This document shows positions 15,804 to 21,441 of a stretch of 35,675 nt of DNA, piece after piece. Position numbers and translations under genes: made by a program. Where the stretch lies: positions 1-35,675 of IMG/VR virus record IMGVR_UViG_3300022074_000163. One strand, 5' to 3'. The first letter of the stretch is position 1. Every line of letters begins with the position of its first letter. Origin of the DNA: a virus. The notes beneath the pieces were generated by a model, which worked only from the letters and a program-made list of their open reading frames with translations, was not told the origin of the DNA and did no database searches.

Positions 15804-16028
15804 ATGAGTAATACATATAGCAAACAAACACTTGAATTTAAAGAAACTTTGGAAAGGTTTATGCAAAGACTTGATTTAATACAACGTGAATACGATGAAA
15901 AAATAGACAAGCTTATTAAATTAAGAGAAAAAGAACTTACTATATATTGGGAACTCTTAGATCGAGAAAGACCTGAACTTGCGAACAAAAAAGTTGAAGT
16001 GGTTAACGATGAGCCAACTGATGATTAG
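15804..16028 (+). CDS. Small coiled-coil protein, first gene of the ribozyme operon
   Basis: The 74-residue protein is charged and helical (TLEFKETLERFMQRLDLIQREYDEKIDKLIKLREKELTIYWELLDRERPELANKK), with an acidic tail. Heptad-like spacing of L and I suggests a coiled coil. The chosen ATG at 15804 has TTTGGAG ten bases upstream; an in-frame ATG at 15756 has no ribosome site and would run through the leader structures. Its stop codon (16026-16028) lies inside stem II of the type I hammerhead ribozyme. I do not recognise the family. Its place before the MoxR-type ATPase suggests it belongs to that system. Confidence 0.5.
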   Translation: MSNTYSKQTLEFKETLERFMQRLDLIQREYDEKIDKLIKLREKELTIYWELLDRERPELANKKVEVVNDEPTDD

Positions 16029-16073
16029 CTGAAATGCTATGAAAACATCCTAATTATTTAGGGTGTTATTGGT
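16013..16073 (+). ncRNA. Type I hammerhead ribozyme
   Basis: All conserved parts are present in order. Stem I 5' strand GCCAA (16013-16017) is followed by core CTGATGA (16018-16024). Stem II is TAGC/GCTA with a U-U pair next to the core (16025-16040, loop TGAAAT), then GAAA (16041-16044). Stem III has 9 bp, ACATCCTAA with TTAGGGTGT (16045-16053 and 16058-16066, loop TTAT). The cleavage triplet is TTA (16066-16068), and stem I 3' strand is TTGGT (16069-16073). Cleavage is predicted after 16068. Stem I is open, which defines type I. The ribozyme overlaps the last codons and stop of the gene at 15804-16028, so translation to the end of that gene would disturb its fold. Confidence 0.8.
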
Positions 16074-16124
16074 GTAAGTGTAATGCTTACGAAAACTTAT
16101 ATATTTCTTTGGAGGGAAATTATT

Positions 16125-17189
16125 ATGTTTAAACCTAGTGAAGCAAAAAAATCCTGTTTACATATTTTGATGGGAAGCAATATCCCATTCTTAATTGGTG
16201 GAACAGGTGTTGGTAAATCTGCGATTGTTAAAGAGATCGCTGAGGAACTAGCGAATGATAGAACTCTTACAGACTCAACAAGTCCTAAAGATGATGAATT
16301 TGGATTTATCTCTTTTAGATTGGGGTTAGTGGAATCTATCGACTTAGGTGGTTTGCCATACATTGAAGATGGTGAGCAAAAGAAAGCATTTTTAGGCAAC
16401 TTGCCTAAGGATGGTGAAGGTCTATTTTTCCTTGATGAATTTGCTCAAGCACATTCAAGCGTTCAAGCAACGATAGGACAATTACTTGATCCAAAAGGTA
16501 AAGATGAAGATCGCAAGATTGGTGATTATATCTTTCCAAAAGGATGGAAAATTGTGTTGGCAGGTAATAGACATACTGATAGAAGTGGTGCGAATAAGGT
16601 GCTAAGGCATTGTCAAGATCGAACTACTGCAATTCAGTTTACCCACGATGTTGACGATTGGTTAGCGTGGGCAGATAAGAGCGACATTGATCTCAATGTG
16701 CAAGGTCTTATCAGATTCATGCCACAACTATTGTGGGAGTTTGACCCTAAGTGCAATGACCCTCAGCCAAGTCCAAGATCATGGGCAAGGTTAAGTGATA
16801 CGCTGAAAACTGACCCACCACGAGAACTTAGACAAAAGTTATTCGAAGGTGATGTTGGACAAGAATGTGCCATTGAATTGATGAACTTTATCTCACTTCA
16901 AAATGACGTGCCTAACATATCTAAAATATGTAAAGGTGAAGATGTTGAAATGATTGATGAAGCTGGTCTTTGCTATGCAACTACTATCGCTCTTACTAAT
17001 GCTATCAATAGTGCTAGTGAGAATGATGTCTATAACTATTTTGCTAATGCTTTGGATTATCTGAAGAAATTGGCAACTGTAGAATTTTCTATATTCTTTG
17101 TTAGAAAGATTGTTGGATTAAGAAGCGAACTTAAAGACTGCGATACTTATTCTAAATTTAAGATTGATAACCAAGACTTAGAAATTTAG
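16125..17189 (+). CDS. MoxR-type AAA+ ATPase
   Basis: The 354-residue protein has Walker A GGTGVGKS (residues 25-32), Walker B LFFLDE (100-105) and a sensor 1-like AGNRHTD (146-152), in the compact arrangement of MoxR/CbbQ-type AAA+ proteins. These hexameric ATPases act as chaperone-like remodelers, usually paired with a von Willebrand A protein. Such a partner is encoded two genes downstream (18438-19712). The start at 16125 has GGAGGG eight bases upstream; an earlier in-frame ATG at 16083 has none. A type I hammerhead ribozyme precedes the gene and a long hairpin plus a type III ribozyme follow it. The substrate in the phage cycle is unknown. Confidence 0.8.
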   Translation: MFKPSEAKKSCLHILMGSNIPFLIGGTGVGKSAIVKEIAEELANDRTLTDSTSPKDDEFGFISFRLGLVESIDLGGLPYIEDGEQKKAFLGNLPKDGEGLFFLDEFAQAHSSVQATIGQLLDPKGKDEDRKIGDYIFPKGWKIVLAGNRHTDRSGANKVLRHCQDRTTAIQFTHDVDDWLAWADKSDIDLNVQGLIRFMPQLLWEFDPKCNDPQPSPRSWARLSDTLKTDPPRELRQKLFEGDVGQECAIELMNFISLQNDVPNISKICKGEDVEMIDEAGLCYATTIALTNAINSASENDVYNYFANALDYLKKLATVEFSIFFVRKIVGLRSELKDCDTYSKFKIDNQDLEI

Positions 17190-17204
17190 ATTACCACCTA
17201 GGGG

Positions 17205-17250
17205 GGAATTAGGAATATTTATTATTGACTAGTAAATATTCCTTTTCTGC
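17205..17250 (+). repeat. Long hairpin at the 3' end of the MoxR gene
   Basis: A perfect 11-bp inverted repeat, AGGAATATTTA (17211-17221) with TAAATATTCCT (17233-17243), encloses an 11-base loop. Outer G and C runs (from about 17201 and up to 17250) can extend it. The 3' arm carries a minus-strand copy of the AAATATTTACYRGT element. It lies four bases before the hammerhead at 17254, so after cleavage it would become the 3' end structure of the upstream message. Confidence 0.6.
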
Positions 17251-17253
17251 CCA

Positions 17254-17308
17254 TTCTGATATTGAGATGTGTATCTCAACTGATGATTAGAAAACTATGA
17301 AATCAGAA
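17254..17308 (+). ncRNA. Type III hammerhead ribozyme
   Basis: Stem III is 6 bp, TTCTGA (17254-17259) with TCAGAA (17303-17308), and is the open stem. The cleavage triplet is ATA (17259-17261). Stem I is 7 bp, TTGAGAT with ATCTCAA (17262-17268 and 17273-17279, loop GTGT). The core CTGATGA is at 17280-17286. Stem II is TAG/CTA with a U-U pair next to the core (17287-17298, loop AAAA), and GAAA is at 17299-17302. Cleavage is predicted between 17261 and 17262. It lies in the gap between the MoxR gene and the 321-residue gene, 26 bases before the latter's start, and is followed by AACTCAT and the Shine-Dalgarno. Confidence 0.88.
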
Positions 17309-17334
17309 CTCATTTTATTTTTTTGGAGAAAAAT

Positions 17335-18300
17335 ATGAATAATGAAAATGTAAACACTTTATCTGAAAATGCGACTTTGGTGCGTTTGAATACAAAACAC
17401 CCATCTGGAGTTAAATCAGATAAGGATTTAAAAGAAGGTCTAGCAATAGATCAATCTGCAATGAGTGAATCTTTGCACGTTGCTAAATACATCTTTGGAA
17501 AAGAAACTAATAAATACTTTAGAAGAATTATTAATCAATTCAGAAATAATGTTTATTATCCTTTGACTGTTCCATGGGATGACAACACTAGCGACTACGA
17601 AGGCAAGGTCTTGAGTGGGTGGCGTTTATGCCCTAATCAGGAACTTGATACTCTTATGGATAAGGTAAACGAAGCTAAGAGTGATTTTGAGAAAGAGGTA
17701 AAAGGTTTTCTTGATAATTACGACAACTTGATTGATGCAAACAGGCATAAATTAGGTCATGCTTTTAAGATATCTGATTATCCAACTAAAGAGGAAATTG
17801 AAACTAAATTCAGATTTGATTTTGAGTTAGGACAAGTGCCAACTATTAGTAAAAGTGATGTGCGATTAAATGTATCAGAATCACTTAGAAAGAAGATTGA
17901 GCAAGATGCAATTAAGAGAGCCAACAAGAATGTAGAAGCTATTACTAGAACTACAGTGGAAACTCTTTTGGAATCCGTTGATCACCTAGCAGAAAAGTTA
18001 AAGTCTTATGACCCTAACAATAAGCAAGGTGGAGGATTCTTTAAGAACTCTAGTTTTAACAAGCTTAGACAATTTCTTGATACGCTTCCATCTATCAATA
18101 ATGACATTTTAAATAATGACAAATTGATTGCTGATGCTCATCAAAAATTAGTTAGCGTGTTTGCTTCTATTAATGACGTAGATTCTTTAAGAGAAGATGA
18201 TGATTATTCTGCTAAGAAACGAAAACAAATAGCAGATGATTTAGAAGATTCTGTTGATGAATTAAAAGGTGGATTCTTAGACAATATGTATAAGAAGTAA
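17335..18300 (+). CDS. MoxR/VWA-associated protein (DUF3150-like), function unknown
   Basis: The 321-residue protein starts at ATG 17335, six bases after GGAG. It is mainly helical and acidic. An N-terminal segment (AIDQSAMSESLHVAKYIFGKETNKYFRRIINQFRNNVYYPLTVPWDDN) is followed by a WRLCPNQELDTLMDKVNEAKSDFEKEVKGFLDNYDNLIDAN block and several long helices (SLRKKIEQDAIKRANKNVEAITRTTVETLLESVDHLAEKL). It resembles proteins annotated DUF3150 that lie between MoxR-type ATPases and VWA proteins in other phages; this is from memory and moderately uncertain. It is flanked on both sides by hairpin plus hammerhead modules. It may be the adaptor or target-binding component of the ATPase system. Confidence 0.55.
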   Translation: MNNENVNTLSENATLVRLNTKHPSGVKSDKDLKEGLAIDQSAMSESLHVAKYIFGKETNKYFRRIINQFRNNVYYPLTVPWDDNTSDYEGKVLSGWRLCPNQELDTLMDKVNEAKSDFEKEVKGFLDNYDNLIDANRHKLGHAFKISDYPTKEEIETKFRFDFELGQVPTISKSDVRLNVSESLRKKIEQDAIKRANKNVEAITRTTVETLLESVDHLAEKLKSYDPNNKQGGGFFKNSSFNKLRQFLDTLPSINNDILNNDKLIADAHQKLVSVFASINDVDSLREDDDYSAKKRKQIADDLEDSVDELKGGFLDNMYKK

Positions 18301-18309
18301 GCCAGTAAA

Positions 18310-18354
18310 GGGTGGAGAAAATATATTATTTACCAGTAAATATTCTTTCCATCC
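18310..18354 (+). repeat. Long hairpin at the 3' end of the DUF3150-like gene
   Basis: The 5' arm GGGTGGAGAAAATAT (18310-18324) pairs with the 3' arm ATATTCTTTCCATCC (18340-18354) over 15 positions with two G-U pairs and one A-C mismatch. Within the loop lies a second inverted repeat TATTTAC-CA-GTAAATA (18327-18342), which contains the AAATATTTACYRGT element. The next base begins stem III of the hammerhead at 18355, so the two structures stack end to end. Confidence 0.55.
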
Positions 18355-18407
18355 TTCTGTCTTTGGATGTGTGTCCAAACTGACGAGATCAAAAGATCGA
18401 AACAGAA
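18355..18407 (+). ncRNA. Type III hammerhead ribozyme (most canonical copy)
   Basis: Stem III is TTCTG (18355-18359) with CAGAA (18403-18407). The cleavage triplet is the canonical GTC (18359-18361). Stem I is TTTGGA/TCCAAA (18362-18367 and 18374-18379, loop TGTGTG). The core is CTGACGA (18380-18386). Stem II is GATC/GATC with an AAAA loop (18387-18398), including the canonical G-C pair next to the core, and GAAA is at 18399-18402. Every conserved core position is met. Cleavage is predicted between 18361 and 18362. It sits 30 bases before the VWA gene and is followed by AAACTCAT and TTTGGAGGGG. Confidence 0.93.
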
Positions 18408-18437
18408 ACTCATAAAAAATCTTTGGAGGGGTTAATT

Positions 18438-19712
18438 ATGAAAAGTGAAGAACGAATAATTAAAGCTAGATCGAAACTAATGAAAGGTAATATTGGTATG
18501 GCAACTATGCTACTAAAACTCACCTTAGTTAGAGAAGATGAAAAGTGTCAAACAATGGCTACTGATGGCGTTAGTATTTATTGGAATGATGAATTTGTTA
18601 AATCAATAACAGATGAGGAAATTCAAGCAGTATTAATACACGAAGCTAGTCATGTTATTTGGGAACATCCTTTGCGTAAGGGTAAGCGTGACCACCAACT
18701 TTGGAACATAGCCACAGACTATGTAATCAATGGGTGGTTAAAGTATGACTTGCGTATGGAACTTCCTGAGGATGGTCTGCTTGATCGCAAGTATCATGGT
18801 ATGTCTGCTGAAGCAGTTTATAGAACTCTTAGCAACGATGATGATGCTTTAGAAGAAGCGATAGATCAGATCAATAACAATTCTGAAGATGGTGAGACAA
18901 GCAATAGCAACGAGGGTCAAACTCTTGCTGAGAAACTTGCTGACTTACCTCAATTAAGTGGTGAGGTTTGGGTGCCAACTAATGAAGATGGCAAGGAATT
19001 ATCACCTAATGAAATGGCTGAACTACAAGAAGAATTGCAACGAACAATAATGATGGCTGATAAGCTAGAAGGTATTGGAGACAATGCAGAAAGTAGTTTG
19101 GGTAAAGCAGTTAAGCAGATGAACAGATCATGCGTTGATTGGGTTGATGTCATGCGAGACTTCTTACAGTCTGCTATGTCAAAAAATCCTACATGGTCAA
19201 GACTTAACAAACGTCATTCATGGCGTGGTGTTAATTTGCCTAGCAACGATAAAGAGCCACATGGTGGCGAGATTGTTGTTGCGATTGATACAAGTGGAAG
19301 TGTGACCCAAGAAGAACTTAATATTTTTGCTACTGAAACACAGAACTTAGCTGAAGAATGTGGAGTAGATAAAGTTAGAGTTTGTTATTGTGATACTAGA
19401 GTTCATAAGAATTCACATGGTGAGTGGTGGGATGAATACGACTTAGAATGTGAAGAACTTGAATTTCATCTTCGTGGTGGTGGTGGTACTGACTTCAATC
19501 CACCTTTCAACTTATTCAACGACTATACAGATAATACAGATGAAGTACTTGCTTTCATTTATTTTACTGATGGAGGTGGATATGTTGATAAGGAGGTTGA
19601 GCCAAATGTCCCTGTTATATGGGCATTAACTACTACTTACTATCAAGATTACTATAACGATATGAATTTTCCTTTTGGAGAAGAAGTAGTTATAGATATG
19701 TCTAGTATTTAA
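18438..19712 (+). CDS. Metallopeptidase-like / VWA-domain protein (DUF2201 type)
   Basis: The 424-residue protein starts at ATG 18438, six bases after GGAGGGG. The N-terminal domain contains HEASH (residues 68-72), a HExxH zinc-peptidase motif, followed by NIATDYVIN, as in the DUF2201 metallopeptidase-like domain. An acidic linker of about 70 residues follows. The C-terminal VWA domain has a complete MIDAS set: DTSGS (284-288), T351 in GGGGTDF and D378 in FTDGGG. This is the usual partner of a MoxR-type ATPase, and the two are in one operon here. The complex probably remodels or cleaves a protein target, either host or virion. The target is unknown, and whether the peptidase is active cannot be decided from sequence. 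Confidence 0.8.
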   Translation: MKSEERIIKARSKLMKGNIGMATMLLKLTLVREDEKCQTMATDGVSIYWNDEFVKSITDEEIQAVLIHEASHVIWEHPLRKGKRDHQLWNIATDYVINGWLKYDLRMELPEDGLLDRKYHGMSAEAVYRTLSNDDDALEEAIDQINNNSEDGETSNSNEGQTLAEKLADLPQLSGEVWVPTNEDGKELSPNEMAELQEELQRTIMMADKLEGIGDNAESSLGKAVKQMNRSCVDWVDVMRDFLQSAMSKNPTWSRLNKRHSWRGVNLPSNDKEPHGGEIVVAIDTSGSVTQEELNIFATETQNLAEECGVDKVRVCYCDTRVHKNSHGEWWDEYDLECEELEFHLRGGGGTDFNPPFNLFNDYTDNTDEVLAFIYFTDGGGYVDKEVEPNVPVIWALTTTYYQDYYNDMNFPFGEEVVIDMSSI

Positions 19713-19778
19713 TTATCTAATGCGTTCTAAGGGTAGGCAATTTTGGGGTATCTTATGCCCTTGCCTACTCTTAGATAA
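19713..19778 (+). repeat. Long composite hairpin after the VWA gene
   Basis: Three nested inverted repeats share one axis: TTATCTAA (19713-19720) with TTAGATAA (19771-19778), TAAGGGTAGGCAA (19728-19740) with TTGCCTACTCTTA (19761-19773), and an inner GGGTAT/ATGCCC (19746-19751 and 19755-19760). There is no following T run, so it is not a simple terminator. It precedes the hammerhead at 19815 and would cap the 3' end of the VWA message after cleavage. Confidence 0.6.
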
Positions 19779-19814
19779 TGCAACACACGAAGTCTCACGA
19801 AGTCATTTTTGCCA

Positions 19815-19872
19815 AAACTGTATAGGAAATGCGTATTTCCTACTGATGATCGCTAAAAGCGTGAAACAGTTT
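19815..19872 (+). ncRNA. Type III hammerhead ribozyme
   Basis: Stem III is AAACTG (19815-19820) with CAGTTT (19867-19872). The cleavage triplet is GTA (19820-19822). Stem I is a perfect 8 bp, TAGGAAAT with ATTTCCTA (19823-19830 and 19835-19842, loop GCGT). The core CTGATGA is at 19843-19849. Stem II is CGC/GCG with a U-U pair next to the core (19850-19862, loop TAAAA), and GAAA is at 19863-19866. Cleavage is predicted between 19822 and 19823. AACTCAT (19877-19883) and TTGGAG follow before the next gene at 19904. Confidence 0.88.
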
Positions 19873-19903
19873 ATTTAACTCATAAATGTTATTGGAGAAA
19901 CAA

Positions 19904-20170
19904 ATGACGAATAGAGAACTGTTAGAATTTACTTTGAAAGTAAACATAGGAACTTGCAACGAAATCTATACAAAGATTGATAGGCGACTAGAAGAAAGAT
20001 CAGATATTGATTTGGCTCTAGTTAAATATTTCAATACTTTGGTCACGATTAATCACAAAGTACAAGATGTTTTATATAAGCAAAGGGCAGATATGGATTT
20101 GCCCTTTCCTAAACATCTTGCATTTAATGAGAATAACGAGATTGTAGAGGTTGAAGTGCAAGAATTATAA
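19904..20170 (+). CDS. Small protein downstream of the VWA gene, function unknown
   Basis: The 88-residue protein starts at ATG 19904, six bases after GGAG; an earlier in-frame start lies inside the ribozyme. It is helical (TNRELLEFTLKVNIGTCNEIYTKIDRRLEERSDIDLALVKYFNTLVTINHKVQDVLYKQRADM) with an acidic tail (NENNEIVEVEVQEL). No family is recognised. It has its own hammerhead-processed leader like the MoxR, DUF3150-like and VWA genes, so it is the fourth plus-strand gene carrying that leader type. Confidence 0.55.
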   Translation: MTNRELLEFTLKVNIGTCNEIYTKIDRRLEERSDIDLALVKYFNTLVTINHKVQDVLYKQRADMDLPFPKHLAFNENNEIVEVEVQEL

Positions 20171-20206
20171 ATGATTTTTGTTTGTGTTAGAGGAAGCGAA
20201 AATGAT

Positions 20207-20452
20207 ATGACTAATACAAATAAAAAGTCCTCTATGTATATCATAGAGCGGGGTGTCCCTACACCTTGTCACCCAAATAAGGGAAAATGGGCAACTATTG
20301 TGTCCGAAATGAATGATGGTGACTCCATTGTTGTTGCTAGCTATAGCGAAACAAATTCAATGAGACAAGCAATTATTCGTAGTGGGAGAAAATCTGTTGC
20401 TCGAGAACTGCCTGATGGCAGTTTTAGAGTGTGGAAATTACCCAAACAATAG
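20207..20452 (+). CDS. Small DUF7303-like protein, last gene of the operon
   Basis: The likely start (20207) gives 81 residues and has AGAGGA about 12 bases upstream; a start at 20171 directly after the previous stop is possible but lacks a ribosome site. The pattern YIIERGVPTP, WATIVSEMNDGDSIVVASYSE, then RELPDGSFRVWKLPK matches a small phage family with an IPxP start, a central GDS and a closing RVWR/K strand. The protein at 24534-24776 is of the same type. I recall the name DUF7303; function is unknown. A strong terminator follows eight bases after the stop. Confidence 0.5.
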   Translation: MTNTNKKSSMYIIERGVPTPCHPNKGKWATIVSEMNDGDSIVVASYSETNSMRQAIIRSGRKSVARELPDGSFRVWKLPKQ

Positions 20453-20459
20453 AATAATT

Positions 20460-20504
20460 AAGGCGTGATGCTACTGTAAAAGGTGGTGTCACGCCTTTTT
20501 TTTT
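20460..20504 (+). terminator. Rho-independent terminator of the ribozyme operon
   Basis: AAGGCGTGA pairs with TCACGCCTT around an inner CTACT/GGTGG stem, followed by nine T residues. It closes the plus-strand operon right after the gene ending at 20452. Confidence 0.88.
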
Positions 20505-20551
20505 GGTCTAAAAAAAGCCAACAAGCTCAGCAAAAAACCCTGCTAAAGAAT

Positions 20552-20622
20552 AAATATTTACTAGTATATTGTTTTTCATGAGAGAAAATCCACCAGTCCA
20601 AAATGAAAAAATATTTACTGGT
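20552..20622 (+). promoter_or_regulatory. Two copies of the AAATATTTACYRGT element
   Basis: Plus-strand copies lie at 20552-20576 (AAATATTTACTAGT followed by ATATTGTTTTT) and 20609-20622 (AAATATTTACTGGT). Related copies precede the RusA gene (28655-28680) and the gene at 29148 (29109-29130), and inverted copies lie in the hairpins near 17228 and 18332. Their recurrence in gaps suggests a phage promoter or a protein-binding site. Both copies here lie upstream of the predicted small RNA. Confidence 0.45.
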
Positions 20623-20665
20623 TTTTTCGGTGTGGATAAGTCTGTAGATAAAGTGTGAATAAGTC

Positions 20666-20694
20666 TTGCAATCTGCAATCAGTTATATTATATT
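20666..20694 (+). promoter_or_regulatory. Sigma70-type promoter for the small RNA
   Basis: TTGCAA (20666-20671) and TATATT (20689-20694) are 17 bases apart. This predicts a start near 20701, which would give a transcript of about 98 bases ending at the terminator at 20798. The -10 matches five of six consensus bases; the -35 matches four. Confidence 0.45.
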
Positions 20695-20700
20695 GATAAT

Positions 20701-20798
20701 CAAGATTTGATTTCTGTCTTATTGACGAAATTCATTTTGATTACCTCCAAAAAACTATGTGAGTTTTAGGGACAATCGCAAGGTTGTCCCTTTTTTTT
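20701..20798 (+). ncRNA. Candidate antisense small RNA targeting the ribozyme-operon leaders
   Basis: The RNA would have a 5' region, a seed segment at 20744-20767 (CCTCCAAAAAAC, then GTGAGTTTT) and a terminator hairpin directly after it. The seed is complementary in two blocks to leaders of the plus-strand operon. For the gene at 17335, 20745-20754 pairs with 17319-17328 (the Shine-Dalgarno, 10 bp), and 20759-20767 pairs with 17305-17313 (the AACTCAT box, 9 pairs with two G-U). The same two blocks can pair with the leaders at 16092-16115, 18405-18429 and, more weakly, 19877-19897. Pairing would hide the ribosome site. The alternative is a minus-strand leader (GGAGG before an 11-codon frame), but the terminator faces the plus direction. 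Confidence 0.5.
20768..20798 (+). terminator. Rho-independent terminator of the small RNA
   Basis: AGGGACAA (20768-20775) pairs perfectly with TTGTCCCT (20784-20791) and is followed by a T run to 20798. No protein gene ends nearby on the plus strand after the terminator at 20504, so it must serve a separate short transcript. Confidence 0.88.
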
Positions 20799-20819
20799 GA
20801 TAGTTTATAGATAGTCTAC

Positions 20820-20835
20820 TGTTCCACATGGAACA
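20820..20835. promoter_or_regulatory. parS-like 16-mer
   Basis: The sequence TGTTCCACATGGAACA differs by one base from the chromosomal parS form TGTTCCACGTGGAACA bound by ParB proteins of many bacteria. Its 6-bp arms are perfectly inverted. It lies in a gap 44 bases before the gene at 20880. It may bind host ParB or act as an operator for another regulator. Confidence 0.45.
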
Positions 20836-20879
20836 ATGTGTATTTCACTTTGATAGCATTATGCAGTACAATATCATCC

Positions 20880-21197
20880 ATGTATGCTGTAATTAGACAC
20901 ACATATAAACTAGATATACCTGAGCCAAGAAATGTTCACTCTACAAAGTCTAGTGCTAAGTGGGTGCATCTAGTTTGGTTATTTGAAACTGAACTAGACG
21001 CTATTGCTTTTGCTGTATCTTTGTTAGATGACCCTTTGATTATGTCAAATAAATGGCTGATTGAGGGTGCCATAAAACAATTAGAGGTAGATAGGTTTTA
21101 TCAAGTTGGTAGAGAAAGTGTGGCTATTGCAGAAGTTCAAGATAGTGTAGATATATTCTATACAGGAGAAAAGAAAGATGAAAAGTCTATTCATTAG
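20880..21197 (+). CDS. Hypothetical protein upstream of the RHH gene
   Basis: The 105-residue protein (starting MYAVIRHTYKLDIPEPRNVHSTKSSAKWVHLVWLFETELDAIAFAVSLLD) looks like a small alpha/beta domain: a strand, a loop, then an aromatic-rich helix and a closing strand (VDIFYTGEKK). I do not recognise the family. ATG 20880 is the first sensible start after the regulatory gap, but no ribosome site is visible. An in-frame start at 20838 is also possible. Its end overlaps the RHH gene's start by 20 bases, so the two are probably co-translated. Confidence 0.5.
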   Translation: MYAVIRHTYKLDIPEPRNVHSTKSSAKWVHLVWLFETELDAIAFAVSLLDDPLIMSNKWLIEGAIKQLEVDRFYQVGRESVAIAEVQDSVDIFYTGEKKDEKSIH

Positions 21198-21441
21198 ATG
21201 TTCAGAAGAAACCTATGAATTGGCACACTCTTTGGCTAAGAAGGAAAATCGCTCATTAAATAAGCAGATTATCCACATGATACATACCGAAGCTGATAAC
21301 AAAAACATATCTATAGAAGAAGATCAAGCTGAACAAGATGGTAAAGCTGTCTATAGTGGTGCTGTCACTAGCGAAAACTATGAATCTAAACTTGGTTTGC
21401 GAGGGATTGCTGAAACAAAGAAACAGGATTCTTATGATTAA
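21178..21441 (+). CDS. Ribbon-helix-helix (Arc/MetJ-type) DNA-binding protein
   Basis: The 87-residue protein opens with MKSLFIRCSEETYELAHSLAKKENRSLNKQIIHMIHTEA. This is a short strand with alternating residues (LFIRC), then two helices separated by a turn (ENRSLN), which is the RHH pattern of dimeric repressors. The remaining C-terminal part is polar and of unknown role. It is preceded by GGAG nine bases upstream and overlaps the gene before it. It could bind one of the inverted-repeat operators in this window, such as the TAGTAAGT sites or the palindrome at 24063-24079. Its 3' end overlaps the convergent gene at 21386-21925. Confidence 0.6.
   Translation: MKSLFIRCSEETYELAHSLAKKENRSLNKQIIHMIHTEADNKNISIEEDQAEQDGKAVYSGAVTSENYESKLGLRGIAETKKQDSYD

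Noticed and set aside
15394-15988. Minus-strand frames of 76 and 138 codons in the gap and opposite the coiled-coil gene
   Set aside because: The products are Ser/Leu/Cys-rich with no motif and no ribosome site, and they run opposite the predicted promoter, leader RNA and gene of the plus strand.
16071-16097. Hairpin GTAAG/CTTAC followed by GAAAA before the MoxR gene, resembling stem II of another hammerhead
   Set aside because: No CTGANGA precedes it; the complete type I ribozyme lies immediately upstream and accounts for the gap.
20703-20738. An 11-codon minus-strand frame with a perfect GGAGG ribosome site
   Set aside because: Too short to call as a gene. The GGAGG is explained by the complementarity of the plus-strand small RNA to the operon leaders, and the only terminator faces the plus direction. 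It remains the main alternative to the small-RNA reading.
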